Source: Paenarthrobacter histidinolovorans
GTDB lineage: Bacteria > Actinomycetota > Actinomycetes > Actinomycetales > Micrococcaceae
DNA: 64,000 bases
Direction: 5' to 3'
Assembly (NCBI RefSeq): GCF_014647595.1
Contig: NZ_BMPM01000003.1
Coordinates: 124,001 to 188,000, forward strand
The notes under the pieces were generated by a model. That model had not been told where the DNA came from, searched no databases, and saw nothing but the letters and a program-made list of their open reading frames with translations. Below, piece by piece: positions 53,203 through 62,288 of this stretch; position 1 is the stretch's first letter; each line of letters begins with the position of its first letter. Position numbers and translations under genes: made by a program.

Positions 53203-53335
53203 GTATTTACTCCTCGTTGAGACATGGCACCGTGTCCCGCTGGGCGGGAGCCGGGTTGGCATTACTGCAATGTTACTCGTGGGTAACTTAGCGTGCAAGG
53301 CCAGTGGCCTCACGCCGTCCGAGCACCACGCAAAA

Positions 53336-53372
53336 GGCCCGCCGCCACGAACATAGGTTCGGGCGGCGGGCC
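53336..53372 (-). terminator. Terminator of the RNase D gene
   Basis: Arms GGCCCGCCGCC (53336-53346) and GGCGGCGGGCC (53362-53372), continued inward by CGAAC/GTTCG around loop ATAG after a one-base bulge. TTTT follows on the minus strand. It lies 35 bases after the rnd stop. Confidence 0.85.
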
Positions 53373-53406
53373 GGTGCGACGTGGGTGGCCACCAAGCTGG
53401 TGGGCA

Positions 53407-54747
53407 CTAAGAGTCCTGGGACTGCTGTGCTTCTTTGGCCTTGGATTCCTTGGCCGGCAACGGATTCGGGTTCAAGCAGGACTCGGTCAGGATCGGTGCG
53501 GCGATGGCGATCTGCCACTGCCTTGCACCAAGTGTCTGCAGTTCCTGTGAAACGGACTCCAACGAAAGGTCCGCTGGCGGCCGCCACGTTATCCGCCTGA
53601 GGTAGTCAGGGGTCAGCAGGTTCTCTACGGGCAAGTTGAGTTCGTCGGCCTTGGCCTGGAGCGCCGGCCTCGCCGTGGCCAGTCGTGCAGCTGCTTCCGG
53701 GTCCCGGTCTGCCCACACCCGCGGAGGCGGTGGAGCGTTTGTTGGCAGGTGCAGGGGAGGCAGGTCCGTCATTGACCTGGCGTTCGTGATGCAGCGCAGC
53801 CAGCGCGGAGCTTCCCGTTGGGCTGACCTGCCGTGGAAGCCCTTGGTGGCCAGAAGTTGGGGGACGGTGGTTGGCATGGCCTTGGCCGCCGCTACCAGGG
53901 CAGAATCGGGGATGAGCCGGCCTGGCGCGACGTCGCGTTTGCGGGCCAGCTGGTCGCGTTCCTGCCACAGTTCCCGGACAGCAGCCAGTTGGCGGCGGTC
54001 GCGGATCTGGTGGAGGCCGGAAGTCTTGCGCCACGGGTCGACCCTGGGCGCCGGAGTACCGGCGGCGAGGATACCGGCGAACTCCTGTTCTGCGTATTCC
54101 AATTTGCCGTCGGCCTCGAGCAATTCAATGAGTTCTTCGCGCAGTTCGGCGAGGACCTCGACGTCGAGCGCTGCGTACCGCAGCCAGGGTTCCGGCAGCG
54201 GCCGGGTTGACCAGTCCGCGGCAGAGTGTTCTTTGGCGAGGCCGAAACCGAGCAGTTGCTCGATCACAGCCGCCAGGCCGACGCGGGGAAGTCCGGCGAG
54301 CCTCGCGGCGAGCTCAGTGTCGAAAAGCTTGTCCGGCCACATGCCAAGCTCCGACAGGCAGGGCAGGTCCTGCGTGGCGGCGTGCAGGATCCATTCGACC
54401 CCGCGCAGGGCGTCATTGACGATGTCCAGGTTGTCGAAAGGCTCGGGGTCGATAAGCCAGGTACCGGCGCCTTCGCGCCGGATCTGTACCAGGAAGGCAC
54501 GCTGGCCGTAGCGGAACCCGGAAGCACGCTCGGCATCGACGCCGGCAGGTCCAGTGCCGGCCGCTATTGCAGCTGCGCATCGTTCCAGGCCGGCCGGTGT
54601 GTCGATGACCAGGGGGACACCCTCTCGTGGGGTGTCGAGATCAATGACTTCAGGGACGTGGCTGTCAAAGCCGTCAACCTTGATGTGGGTGGTGGGATCA
54701 GCAACCGGATCGCCGGCTGTGGTGTTTTCCAGGTTTTCAGGGGTCAT
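53407..54747 (-). CDS. rnd: Ribonuclease D
   Basis: 3'-5' exoribonuclease of the DEDD superfamily that matures small RNAs. 446 residues. Exo I motif GVDAERASGFRYGQRAFLVQIR, Exo II around EWILHAATQDLPCL, and Exo III WLRYAALDVEVLAELREEL with the metal-binding aspartates and tyrosine. An HRDC domain follows (LAAVRELWQERDQLARKRDVAPGRLIPDSALVAAAKAMP). An acidic N-terminal extension is typical of actinobacterial RNase D. DUF3000 lies upstream on the same strand 81 bases away. Confidence 0.9.
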   Translation of the reverse strand: MTPENLENTTAGDPVADPTTHIKVDGFDSHVPEVIDLDTPREGVPLVIDTPAGLERCAAAIAAGTGPAGVDAERASGFRYGQRAFLVQIRREGAGTWLIDPEPFDNLDIVNDALRGVEWILHAATQDLPCLSELGMWPDKLFDTELAARLAGLPRVGLAAVIEQLLGFGLAKEHSAADWSTRPLPEPWLRYAALDVEVLAELREELIELLEADGKLEYAEQEFAGILAAGTPAPRVDPWRKTSGLHQIRDRRQLAAVRELWQERDQLARKRDVAPGRLIPDSALVAAAKAMPTTVPQLLATKGFHGRSAQREAPRWLRCITNARSMTDLPPLHLPTNAPPPPRVWADRDPEAAARLATARPALQAKADELNLPVENLLTPDYLRRITWRPPADLSLESVSQELQTLGARQWQIAIAAPILTESCLNPNPLPAKESKAKEAQQSQDS

Positions 54748-54827
54748 GGTGGCTTAAGCTTACCGATTCGTCCCGCAACGGGGCGCTTTTGCCTTGCGGA
54801 GCGCAGGTGCCACGGCGAACCTGGCAG

Positions 54828-55484
54828 TCAATTGCGCCTCCTGTTGGGCAGGCCGGTCACCCCTGGCGGCAGGGGAGGCAGCCCGGCGAAGGTGCACACC
54901 ATGTCGGACCAGGCTTCCAGGTGCGACTGGACGTCTGAGCTGGCAGGGGTCCAGGAAGCTCGGAGCTCGATGTCGATGGTGTCGGGCCGCTCAGCCAGGG
55001 TGCCGAAGCTTTCGGAGAGAATGCGGGTGGCCGTACCGCCGGCAGCCCTGTAGGGGGCTGAGCGGTGCTCCAGTGCTTCCACAAGCCACGTCCATGCCAC
55101 CGATCCGAGCATGGAGTCGTTTCCCATTTCGGCATCCATCTGGGCCCGGATATACGTGACGATCCTGAACTCGCCTTCCCACACTGCCGAGCCTTCCGGA
55201 TCGTAGAGGAGGATGAAGCGGCCGGTGGCCAGTTCGTCTTCGTCTTCGCTGGATGGGCTGCTGGCCTGGCTCTTGGCGAAAGCCTTGGCTGCGGGTCCGT
55301 GGACGGGAACCTGGCGGGTTTCGGCGGTGGGGCTGAAGACTTCAGCGCCCAAGGCCACTGCGTAGGGGGCCAAGCGTGCGGGGGCGGGGATTTCGTCCAG
55401 CCGCAACTCGCTGCGGCATTGGGCTTTTCGTAGCGTTCCCAAGGCGAAGAGAAAGTCCTGGGGAACTTGTGCGAGGGCGTTCAC
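54828..55484 (-). CDS. DUF3000 domain-containing protein
   Basis: 218 residues from GTG 55484. The conserved core begins LAQVPQDFLFALGTLRKAQCRSELRLDEIPAPARLAPYAVAL and continues GRFILLYDPEGSAVWEGEFRIVTYIRAQMDAEMGNDSMLGSVAWTWLVEAL. Soluble, no signal peptide. Its usual neighbour in actinobacteria is rnd, as here, so a link to RNA metabolism or a shared transcript is possible. Function unknown. A mid-protein Ser/Glu/Asp stretch is non-conserved. Confidence 0.85.
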   Translation of the reverse strand: MNALAQVPQDFLFALGTLRKAQCRSELRLDEIPAPARLAPYAVALGAEVFSPTAETRQVPVHGPAAKAFAKSQASSPSSEDEDELATGRFILLYDPEGSAVWEGEFRIVTYIRAQMDAEMGNDSMLGSVAWTWLVEALEHRSAPYRAAGGTATRILSESFGTLAERPDTIDIELRASWTPASSDVQSHLEAWSDMVCTFAGLPPLPPGVTGLPNRRRN

Positions 55485-55555
55485 ACTCGCAGATTATGCG
55501 TCCGGGGCGGCGAAGCTGTGCAGGCTCGCCGCCCCGGGCCACAGGCGAATCGGCG

Positions 55556-56662
55556 TTACGCCAGTTCCTGCTTGATCGCCGCAACGAAGGTGTCGATGTC
55601 TTCTTCGGTGGTGTCGAAGGAGCACATCCACCGGACCTCGCGCCGGGCGGCATCCCAATCATAGAAAGCGAAGGACTTCCGCAGGCGGTCGGCAACGCCT
55701 TCCGGGAGGACGGCGAAGACGCCATTGGACTGGGTCGCCTGGGTGGGCTCGACGCCGTCGATCCCTTCAACGGCGCTGCGCAGGCGGGTGGCCATGGCGT
55801 TGGCGTGAGCCGCGGACCGCAGCCAGAGCCCGTCCTCCAGCAGTGCAATGAACTGGGCCGAAATGAAGCGCATCTTCGAAGCCAACTGCATGTTCATCTT
55901 GCGCAGGAACTTCAGGCCGTCGGCGGCTTCAGGGTTGAGGGCCACCACCACTTCGCCGAAGAGCAGCCCGTTCTTGGTCCCGCCGAACGAGAGGATGTCC
56001 ACTCCGGCGTCACGGGTAAATGCACGCAAGGGTACGTCCAGGTGAGCCGCAGCGTTGGCCAGCCGCGCGCCGTCCATGTGCAACTTCATGCCCTTGGAGT
56101 GGGCGTGGTCGGCAATGGCACGAACTTCTTCCGGCGTGTAGCAGGTGCCCAGTTCCGTTGTCTGGGTAATGGAAACAACCAGCGGCTGTGCGCGGTGTTC
56201 GTCGCCCCAGCCCCATGCCTCACGGTCGATGAGCTCCGGGGTGAGTTTCCCGTCCTCGGTGGGAACCTGCAGGAGCTTGATTCCGCCGATACGCTCCGGT
56301 GCACCGTTCTCGTCCATGTTGATGTGCGCGGTGGAAGCGCAGATCACCGCCCCCCAACGTGGCAGCAGCGACTGCAGCGACAGGACATTGGCGCCGGTGC
56401 CGTTGAAGACGGGGAAGGTCTCGATGCCTTCGCCGAACTGTTGTTCCAGGATTGACTGCAGCCGGGCCGTGTACACGTCCTCGCCGTACGAGACCTGGTG
56501 ACCACCGTTGGCGGCCGCCAACGCTGCAAGAATCTCCGGGTGCACGCCTGAGTAGTTGTCGGAAGCAAAACCCCTGACCGCGGGGTCGTGCAGCTGGCCG
56601 GCCTCGGAAATGTGGCCCGTGCTGGGCATTGCCTCTGTTGTGCTCGTCACTTGTTCATTCAC
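55556..56662 (-). CDS. Low-specificity L-threonine aldolase
   Basis: PLP-dependent beta-eliminating lyase that splits threonine or related hydroxy-amino acids into glycine and an aldehyde. 368 residues. The PLP lysine is in ILSFGGTKNGLLFGEVVV. The catalytic aromatic/His block is AVICASTAHINMDENGAPERIGG. HMDGARLANAAAHL binds the cofactor. It is the last gene of DUF6421-SDR-aldolase, starting 10 bases after the SDR stop. Its physiological substrate could differ from threonine given that operon. Confidence 0.88.
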   Translation of the reverse strand: MNEQVTSTTEAMPSTGHISEAGQLHDPAVRGFASDNYSGVHPEILAALAAANGGHQVSYGEDVYTARLQSILEQQFGEGIETFPVFNGTGANVLSLQSLLPRWGAVICASTAHINMDENGAPERIGGIKLLQVPTEDGKLTPELIDREAWGWGDEHRAQPLVVSITQTTELGTCYTPEEVRAIADHAHSKGMKLHMDGARLANAAAHLDVPLRAFTRDAGVDILSFGGTKNGLLFGEVVVALNPEAADGLKFLRKMNMQLASKMRFISAQFIALLEDGLWLRSAAHANAMATRLRSAVEGIDGVEPTQATQSNGVFAVLPEGVADRLRKSFAFYDWDAARREVRWMCSFDTTEEDIDTFVAAIKQELA

Positions 56663-56672
56663 GCTTTCAAGT

Positions 56673-57398
56673 CTATTTGGCCAGCAGGATCCGCTGGCCG
56701 TTCAGGATAGAGGCCGGTTGATCGAAAAGGCCGACGGCGGCCGCGGCCAGTTCTTCGACGTCGGTATGTCCAGGGAACCGCCGTTCGGGATGTGCACGTC
56801 TCATGGCGTCGTCCACGAGCGCCTTGACCACGAAAACCACTGCTGCACTGTGCTGTGAGCTGGTGTCTCCGTCGACGGACTGCCCGCGCCGAAAGCCGTC
56901 AGCCACCGCAAGCGTCCAGGCCTCGGCAGCGGCCTTCGCCGCGGCGTAACTGGCCGCTGCCGCCGTGGGGGTGGCCACCGCGGTTGATGACACCATGGCG
57001 AAACGGCCATGGGGCGAGGCCTCGAGCTGGCCGTAGAAAACCCTGGACACGTTGCGCAGAGTGGTGATGGCGCTGTGTTCCAGCACTTCCCAATCTGCGT
57101 CCGTTTGGTCTTCAATGCCCTTGGCCCCGCGCCAACCACCGACGAGGTGGATGACCCCGTCGATGCCCCCAAAGCCGCGGTCCGCGATCACTGATGCCAG
57201 CCCACGAACGGCGTCCAGGTTGCCGAGATCGCACACAAGGGCAGTGACGGTGTCGCCGGCCTCCCGCGCTGCCGCCTCGATCCGGTCCTGGTCGGAACCG
57301 ACAGTCAGGACCTGATGGCCGGCGGTGGACAAGGCCCGGGCGGCAGCGACGCCCGAAGCGCCGCTGCCGCCCGTTACCAAAATTGTCAGTGGGGACAT
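56673..57398 (-). CDS. SDR family NAD(P)-dependent oxidoreductase
   Basis: 241 residues, classical short-chain dehydrogenase. Cofactor motif VTGGSGASGVAAARAL (TGxxxGxG), the catalytic Ser in FAMVSSTAV and YAAAKAAAEAW with the YxxxK pair. The C-terminal part keeps the hinge QPASILNGQRI. Its start overlaps the stop of the DUF6421 gene (TGATG), so it is coupled to it. Probably acts on a metabolite shared with the aldolase downstream; this is inferred only from the operon. Confidence 0.9.
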   Translation of the reverse strand: MSPLTILVTGGSGASGVAAARALSTAGHQVLTVGSDQDRIEAAAREAGDTVTALVCDLGNLDAVRGLASVIADRGFGGIDGVIHLVGGWRGAKGIEDQTDADWEVLEHSAITTLRNVSRVFYGQLEASPHGRFAMVSSTAVATPTAAAASYAAAKAAAEAWTLAVADGFRRGQSVDGDTSSQHSAAVVFVVKALVDDAMRRAHPERRFPGHTDVEELAAAAVGLFDQPASILNGQRILLAK

Positions 57399-58765
57399 CA
57401 GGCCGCCGTGGCGCCTGTGATGCCGGTGGTGGATTCGATAACAGGACGCATCTTCTTCTCCAAGGCTTCGTAGAACATGGACAGCGGGAATTCATCGTCC
57501 AGGACCTGGTCGGTCAGCCCGCGTGGGGCGCCGTCCAAGGGCAGGGCGTCCGGACCCTTTGCCCAAACCGAAGCCGGGTGCGGGGTCACGGTGCCTGAGA
57601 TCAGTTCATAGGCGGCCAGCCAGTGGGCAGCCTTGGGACGATCAATGGAACGCCAGTATAGTTCCTCGATTTTGGCGCCGAGTTCGACCACAACCGCAGC
57701 TGCGTCATCCCAGTCAATGGAGAGCTTGCTGTCGGTCCAGTGGAGCACATGGTGCTGGTGCATCCACGCGAACAGGAGCTGCCCGCCCAGGCCGTCGTAG
57801 TTGCGTACGCGGTTGCCGGTGATGGCGAAGCGGAAGATGCGATCGAAGATCACTGCGTACTGGACAAGCTTTGCGTGCTTGCGGGCATCGGGATCGGCGT
57901 TTTCGTCCTTCTCGATCAGGACGGATTCGCGGAAGGCGGTCAGGTCGCAGCGCAGCTCTTCAAGGGAGTAGAGGAAGAACGGCATGCGCTGCTTGATCAT
58001 GAACGGATCAAACGGAAGATCGCCACGCATGTGGGTGCGGTCGTGGATCAGGTCCCACATGACGAAGGTACGCTGCGTGAGCTCCTGGTCCTCGATCAGC
58101 TGGGCCGCGTCCTCGGGCAGCTCCAGGGAGGTTGTTTCCGCGGCAGCCTTGAGCACACGGCGGAAGCGGGCGGCTTCGCGGTCGGCAAAGATGGCACCCC
58201 ACGTGAACGTGGGCGTCTCGCGTACGGCCACGGTCTCCGGGAAGAGTACTGCGGAGTTGGTGTCATAGCCGGGGGTGAAATCGATGAACCGGATGGGGAC
58301 GAACAGCTTGTTCGAGTACTCCCCGGCCTCCAGGCCGGCGATGAATTCCGGCCAGATGACCTCGATCAGTACGGCCTCGACCAAACGGTTGGTGCTGCCG
58401 TTCTGGGTGTACATGGGGAAGACCACCAGGTGCTGGAGGCCGTCGATGCGCTGCTTCTGTGGTTGGAAGGCCTGGAGGGAGTCCAGGAAGTCCGGGACAC
58501 CGAAGCCGTTGCCGGCCCAACGCTTGAAGTCCTCCACCAACAGCGCCAGGTACTGGGCGTCGTGTTCGAAGTCCGGGGCAAGGGCAGCGATGGATTTGGT
58601 GATGGTGGCTACAAGCTTTGCCGCTTCATCGTGGACAGCGGGATCGGCGATGGATCCGTCCTGCTCCTGGTACCCCTGGAGGGACGTGGCAGCGGCTTTG
58701 AGGGCTACCCATTCGGCGTTGTCGGCGGTGACACGCGGGAGGGTGGCGATTGTGGTGGTGGTCAT
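57398..58765 (-). CDS. DUF6421 family protein
   Basis: 455 residues from the ATG at 58765; an in-frame extension of 17 codons has no ribosome site. Large, soluble, with no known catalytic signature. Conserved blocks include LVVFPMYTQNGSTNRLVEAVLIEVIWPEF and FVPIRFIDFTPGYDTNSAVLFPETV. His-rich motifs are WDLIHDRTHMRGDLPFD and FAWMHQHHVLHWTDSKL, which could bind metal. First gene of a coupled operon with an SDR and a threonine aldolase, suggesting an amino-acid or hydroxy-acid pathway. Function unknown. Confidence 0.82.
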   Translation of the reverse strand: MTTTTIATLPRVTADNAEWVALKAAATSLQGYQEQDGSIADPAVHDEAAKLVATITKSIAALAPDFEHDAQYLALLVEDFKRWAGNGFGVPDFLDSLQAFQPQKQRIDGLQHLVVFPMYTQNGSTNRLVEAVLIEVIWPEFIAGLEAGEYSNKLFVPIRFIDFTPGYDTNSAVLFPETVAVRETPTFTWGAIFADREAARFRRVLKAAAETTSLELPEDAAQLIEDQELTQRTFVMWDLIHDRTHMRGDLPFDPFMIKQRMPFFLYSLEELRCDLTAFRESVLIEKDENADPDARKHAKLVQYAVIFDRIFRFAITGNRVRNYDGLGGQLLFAWMHQHHVLHWTDSKLSIDWDDAAAVVVELGAKIEELYWRSIDRPKAAHWLAAYELISGTVTPHPASVWAKGPDALPLDGAPRGLTDQVLDDEFPLSMFYEALEKKMRPVIESTTGITGATAA

Positions 58766-58919
58766 GGTGCTCGGCCCTTTCCGAAGTTGTTGTTGCTTCT
58801 GGGCCGAGCGTAGCAAGCGAATAGCATCGCTAATTCAAGAATGAACTGAGCATAAGAAACTCTTGCTCATGGCCCCCGAACTTGGACCTTGAGATCCAGT
58901 CCGGGGGTCGCAGAGCCGC

Positions 58920-59360
58920 TTAGCGATCGTCCGGGTCCACCAGTCGGAGCGATATGGAGTTGATGCAGAAGCGCTGGTCCGTTGGCGTGCCGTAGCCTTC
59001 GCCCTCGAAAACGTGCCCCAGGTGCGAATCGCAGGTGGCACAGCGGACTTCAACCCGGTCCATGCCCATGGTGCGGTCATGGAGATACCTGACAGTACCT
59101 TCGGCCAACGGCGCCCAGAAGGACGGCCACCCGCAGTGGGAGTCGAACTTCTCCTTGCTGGTGAACAGCTCGCTGCCACAGGCCCGGCACTGGTAGACGC
59201 CCTCCGTGTGCGTATCCCAGTACTCTCCCGTGTAAGGGCGCTCCGTACCTGCCTGCCGAAGCACGCGGTATTCCTCAGGGGTCAACTCCTCGCGCCACTG
59301 GGCATCGCTCTTCTCCAGAGGCACAGAAGGTGTGTTGCTGATGTTTTCAGGAGTGTTCAT
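58920..59360 (-). CDS. msrB: Peptide-methionine (R)-S-oxide reductase
   Basis: Repairs methionine-R-sulfoxide. 146 residues. Zinc cysteines in YQCRACGSELF and VRCATCDSHLGHVF; the catalytic cysteine is in the C-terminal DQRFCINSISLRL. The usual CGWPSFW block is present. It follows the gene at 59375 on the same strand by 14 bases, so the two may be co-transcribed. Complete and of normal length. Confidence 0.95.
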   Translation of the reverse strand: MNTPENISNTPSVPLEKSDAQWREELTPEEYRVLRQAGTERPYTGEYWDTHTEGVYQCRACGSELFTSKEKFDSHCGWPSFWAPLAEGTVRYLHDRTMGMDRVEVRCATCDSHLGHVFEGEGYGTPTDQRFCINSISLRLVDPDDR

Positions 59361-59374
59361 GTCTTATGCAACGC

Positions 59375-59866
59375 TCACGAGTCGCCGATAAATCCCGAAC
59401 CCGCGTACAGGTGGAGCACCGGTAGCCCCAACTGATCCTGTGCCTTGTTTGCCCAGTCCGTGTGGAACGTGTCAGAGATGGCATGGGGCCGGGTAATGAC
59501 CACCGCCTGCGCCGCGCCCACCTCGCGGACCTTGGCCACCAGGCCGGCGACAGCACCGCCGTCGACGATTTCGCCGGCAACGCCGCTGCCCAATCCCTCC
59601 AGGGCTGCCAGGGAGGTCGACAACGTCTCTGCGGCCTCAGCGCGTTCAGCCGCGGGATCCGGTGACTGGGCAGTCAGTTCCCGGAACGCCTTCGCCACAT
59701 CCAGCAACGAGAGGTTCTCGAGGAAGTCCACCAAAAGGTGGCGCTCAGTATTGGCGGGAACCAGCACTACCAACGGCGCGTCGCCGCCGTCGATCAGTTT
59801 GGCGATGTTCACGCGGTCGTCGGGGCCAAGGGGCTCTTCAGTCAGGATGACTATGGGATCACTCAT
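59375..59866 (-). CDS. Uncharacterised protein (universal-stress-like size), upstream of msrB
   Basis: 163 residues from the ATG at 59866; the longer frame begins in the divergent promoter region and is not supported. It is a soluble alpha/beta protein with MSDPIVILTEEPLGPDDRVNIAKLIDGGDAPLVVLVPANTERHLLVDFLENLSL and QAVVITRPHAISDTFHTDWANKAQDQLGLPVLHLYAGSGFIGDS. No catalytic motif was recognised. A conserved actinobacterial gene of this type is often found beside the hydrolase that follows on the other strand. Confidence 0.75.
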   Translation of the reverse strand: MSDPIVILTEEPLGPDDRVNIAKLIDGGDAPLVVLVPANTERHLLVDFLENLSLLDVAKAFRELTAQSPDPAAERAEAAETLSTSLAALEGLGSGVAGEIVDGGAVAGLVAKVREVGAAQAVVITRPHAISDTFHTDWANKAQDQLGLPVLHLYAGSGFIGDS

Positions 59867-59985
59867 GGCTACAGCGTAGTCCCGGGGGACGGCGTCCGCA
59901 GGGTTTCCGCGTCCGATTCGGCGCATCGTGCGCCGCGCGGGCCCGGCCTGCACCAGCCTGCGCAGACTCACGGCAAAATGGAACC

Positions 59986-61272
59986 ATGGCATCAATGACA
60001 AGGCCGGCGAGCGACGCTGCTGAGAAAAAACTGTCCCCCCGCACCAAGTGGGCCATTGGAGGTTTCCTTGCAGGCGGGACCATCGCCGGACTTGTTGGTG
60101 CCGGTTCCTCTGCGCTCGCCGTCTACTTTGCCCGCCGGGTCATCACTCCTGCCGCGCGGCACGAGGACCAGGAAGTCCTGGCTGTCATCCGTGGAGACAA
60201 CGGACTGCAGGTCATCCTTGCTGCCACCCCCGACTCCACCATCGACGGCGTCTTCAGCCTCTTCTTCTCGGGCGGCAAGGGACACGCCAGGATAGGCCGG
60301 ATTGTCTCCTACTCGCCCGCCGAACAGACCGTCCTCCGGGAAGTCGAGGAGGTCTACAGCGGCGAACTGTCAGAAGCACGCCGGGCGTGGTGGAGCGGCG
60401 CTACCTATCCGGATCCGTCCGCGATCGGGCTTGCCGCCGAGGACGTGGACATCGACGTCGACGGCGGCAAGGCGCCCGCGTGGTTGATCCGCGCCGATGC
60501 CTCGACGCCGGCCCCGGTCTGGGCGATCATGGTCCATGGCCGGGGAGCCACCCGCCTTGAAGGACTCCGGGCAGTCCGCACCGCCCGGGACCTGGGCCTG
60601 GACAGCTTGCTGATCTCCTACCGCAATGATGGACTGGCGCCTTCTGCACTGGACGGCCGCTACGGTCTGGGTTCCACGGAATGGCGTGACGTAGAGGCTG
60701 CCATCGAATACGCCCTGGATCACGGCGCGCGTGAGGTGGTGCTTTTCGGCTGGTCAATGGGCGGTGCGATCAGCCTGCAGACTGCGGACCTCTCCAAGTA
60801 CCGGCAAGTCATCAGGGCCCTGGTTTTGGATGCTCCGGTGATCAATTGGGTGGACGTCATGGCCCACCACGCCGAAATGAACAGGATCCCGTACACCGTA
60901 GGGCGGTACGGCCAGCTGATGCTGGGCCATCCCTTGGGGCGCAGGTTGACGGGGCTTGCAGCACCAGTGGACCTCAAAGCCATGGACTGGGACAGCCGCG
61001 CCGTTGAGTTGCGCACTCCAACGTTGCTGATTCACAGCGTTGACGACGACTACGTTCCTTTCGGCCCGTCGGCCAGCCTCGCCGAAAAGAACCCGGAGAT
61101 GGTCACGTTCGAGCCGTTCCACGGTGCCCGGCATACCAAGGAGTGGAACGTGGATCCGGAGCGTTGGGAGCGGTTGGTGCGTTCATGGCTCCAAACCCAG
61201 CTCGCACCCCGAAACAACCCTGGCCAATCGGGCGAGGCCGACCGTCCTGCTGCTGCGGGGTCGACGGCCTGA
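59986..61272 (+). CDS. Alpha/beta hydrolase
   Basis: 428 residues. A basic start then a single membrane helix (about 22-48, AIGGFLAGGTIAGLVGAGSSALAVYF), so the protein is membrane-anchored with the catalytic domain facing in or out. The serine nucleophile is in LFGWSMGGAISLQTA. The acid and His are in LLIHSVDDDYVPF and FHGARHTKEWNVDPERW. The nearest family is prolyl-oligopeptidase/serine-aminopeptidase-like hydrolases. Substrate unknown. It converges on ybaK with two bases between stops. Confidence 0.85.
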   Translation: MASMTRPASDAAEKKLSPRTKWAIGGFLAGGTIAGLVGAGSSALAVYFARRVITPAARHEDQEVLAVIRGDNGLQVILAATPDSTIDGVFSLFFSGGKGHARIGRIVSYSPAEQTVLREVEEVYSGELSEARRAWWSGATYPDPSAIGLAAEDVDIDVDGGKAPAWLIRADASTPAPVWAIMVHGRGATRLEGLRAVRTARDLGLDSLLISYRNDGLAPSALDGRYGLGSTEWRDVEAAIEYALDHGAREVVLFGWSMGGAISLQTADLSKYRQVIRALVLDAPVINWVDVMAHHAEMNRIPYTVGRYGQLMLGHPLGRRLTGLAAPVDLKAMDWDSRAVELRTPTLLIHSVDDDYVPFGPSASLAEKNPEMVTFEPFHGARHTKEWNVDPERWERLVRSWLQTQLAPRNNPGQSGEADRPAAAGSTA

Positions 61273-61274
61273 CG

Positions 61275-61772
61275 TCAGCTGCTTCCTGTGCCGATTGCTC
61301 CGGTGACACCGTTGGTGAGCCGGAGCAGGTCCGCAGGAGCGAGTTCTATGTCCAGGCCCCGCCGGCCGCCGGACACCAGGATGGTGTCAAAAGCCAGCGC
61401 TGAATCGTCCAGGACCGTGGGGGAAGGCTGGCGTTGGCCCAGTGGGGAGATACCGCCCAGTACATAACCCGTCCGGCGTTCAGCGGCCTTGGGATCTGCC
61501 ATGGACGCTTTCTTGGACCCAAGGGCGGCAGCTGCGGCCTTCAGGTCGAGGTTCCCGGACACGGGGACAACGGCAACGGCCAGCTTGCCCTCCACCTCCA
61601 CCATCAGCGTCTTGAAGACCCGCTTGGGGTCAATACCCAGGACTTCCGCCGCCTCCAGCCCGTAGCTGGCGGCGGCGGGATCGTGGGCATAGGGGTGCAG
61701 CACGAAGGGAACGCCGGCCGCAGTGAGTGCTGCAGTAGCCGGCGTTCCCTGTGAAGCCATCTTCCTGGCCAT
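61275..61772 (-). CDS. ybaK: Cys-tRNA(Pro) deacylase (YbaK/EbsC)
   Basis: Trans-acting editing enzyme that hydrolyses mischarged Cys-tRNA(Pro). 165 residues; Met5 is an alternative start. The core FVLHPYAHDPAAASYGLEAAEVLGIDPKRVFKTLMVEVEGKLAVAVVP is characteristic, with the catalytic lysine in VFKTL. YVLGGISPLGQRQ is the conserved GGxSP block. Last gene of sulfurtransferase-SufE-YbaK, 18 bases after sufE. Confidence 0.92.
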   Translation of the reverse strand: MARKMASQGTPATAALTAAGVPFVLHPYAHDPAAASYGLEAAEVLGIDPKRVFKTLMVEVEGKLAVAVVPVSGNLDLKAAAAALGSKKASMADPKAAERRTGYVLGGISPLGQRQPSPTVLDDSALAFDTILVSGGRRGLDIELAPADLLRLTNGVTGAIGTGSS

Positions 61773-61790
61773 ACCGTGTGGCGGTACCTT

Positions 61791-62249
61791 TCAGTGTTCC
61801 AGACGGCTTGCGGCCGCGACCTTCCGCTTGATGCGGCCAAGCATTGCCGTCATGCCCCGCATCCGCAGGGGAGTGATGGCCCGGGTCAGCCCCAGGAGCT
61901 CGGGCATGTCGTCCGGTACCGCGAGGATCTCCGCAGCGGTCAGCCCGTCCAGGCCCTCATGCAGCACGCCTGCGAAACCCCGGGTAGTCGGTGCTTCCGG
62001 TGGCGCTTTGAAGAAGAGGCGGTAGGCGCGGTCGCCGTCGGCGTTCTTCTCGGCCTCAATCGTCAGGAACAGCGGTGACTGGCACTCGACCACCTGCTCC
62101 AGCAGTTCCGGGTGGTCCTTCAAGCGCTCCGGCAGCTCAGGCAGGCCCCTGGAGAACTCCAGGAGGAGTTGGAGGCGGTCTGGTTCCGTCAACGCCTGGA
62201 AGTCGTCAACGATTTCCGCCAGGGCGGTGGGCAAAGTGTTCGTACTCAT
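61791..62249 (-). CDS. sufE: SufE family Fe-S cluster assembly protein
   Basis: Sulfur acceptor that helps SufS in iron-sulfur cluster assembly. 152 residues from the ATG at 62249. The reactive cysteine is in VVECQSPLFL (near residue 56). The end LGLTRAITPLRMRGMTAMLGRIKR is the usual C-terminal helix. It sits between a rhodanese-type sulfurtransferase and YbaK, an arrangement that suggests sulfur trafficking. No sufS gene is in the window. Confidence 0.92.
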   Translation of the reverse strand: MSTNTLPTALAEIVDDFQALTEPDRLQLLLEFSRGLPELPERLKDHPELLEQVVECQSPLFLTIEAEKNADGDRAYRLFFKAPPEAPTTRGFAGVLHEGLDGLTAAEILAVPDDMPELLGLTRAITPLRMRGMTAMLGRIKRKVAAASRLEH

Positions 62250-62288
62250 CTCTTCAAGCTTACGCACAAAGGTGACGGGAGAGCGGCT

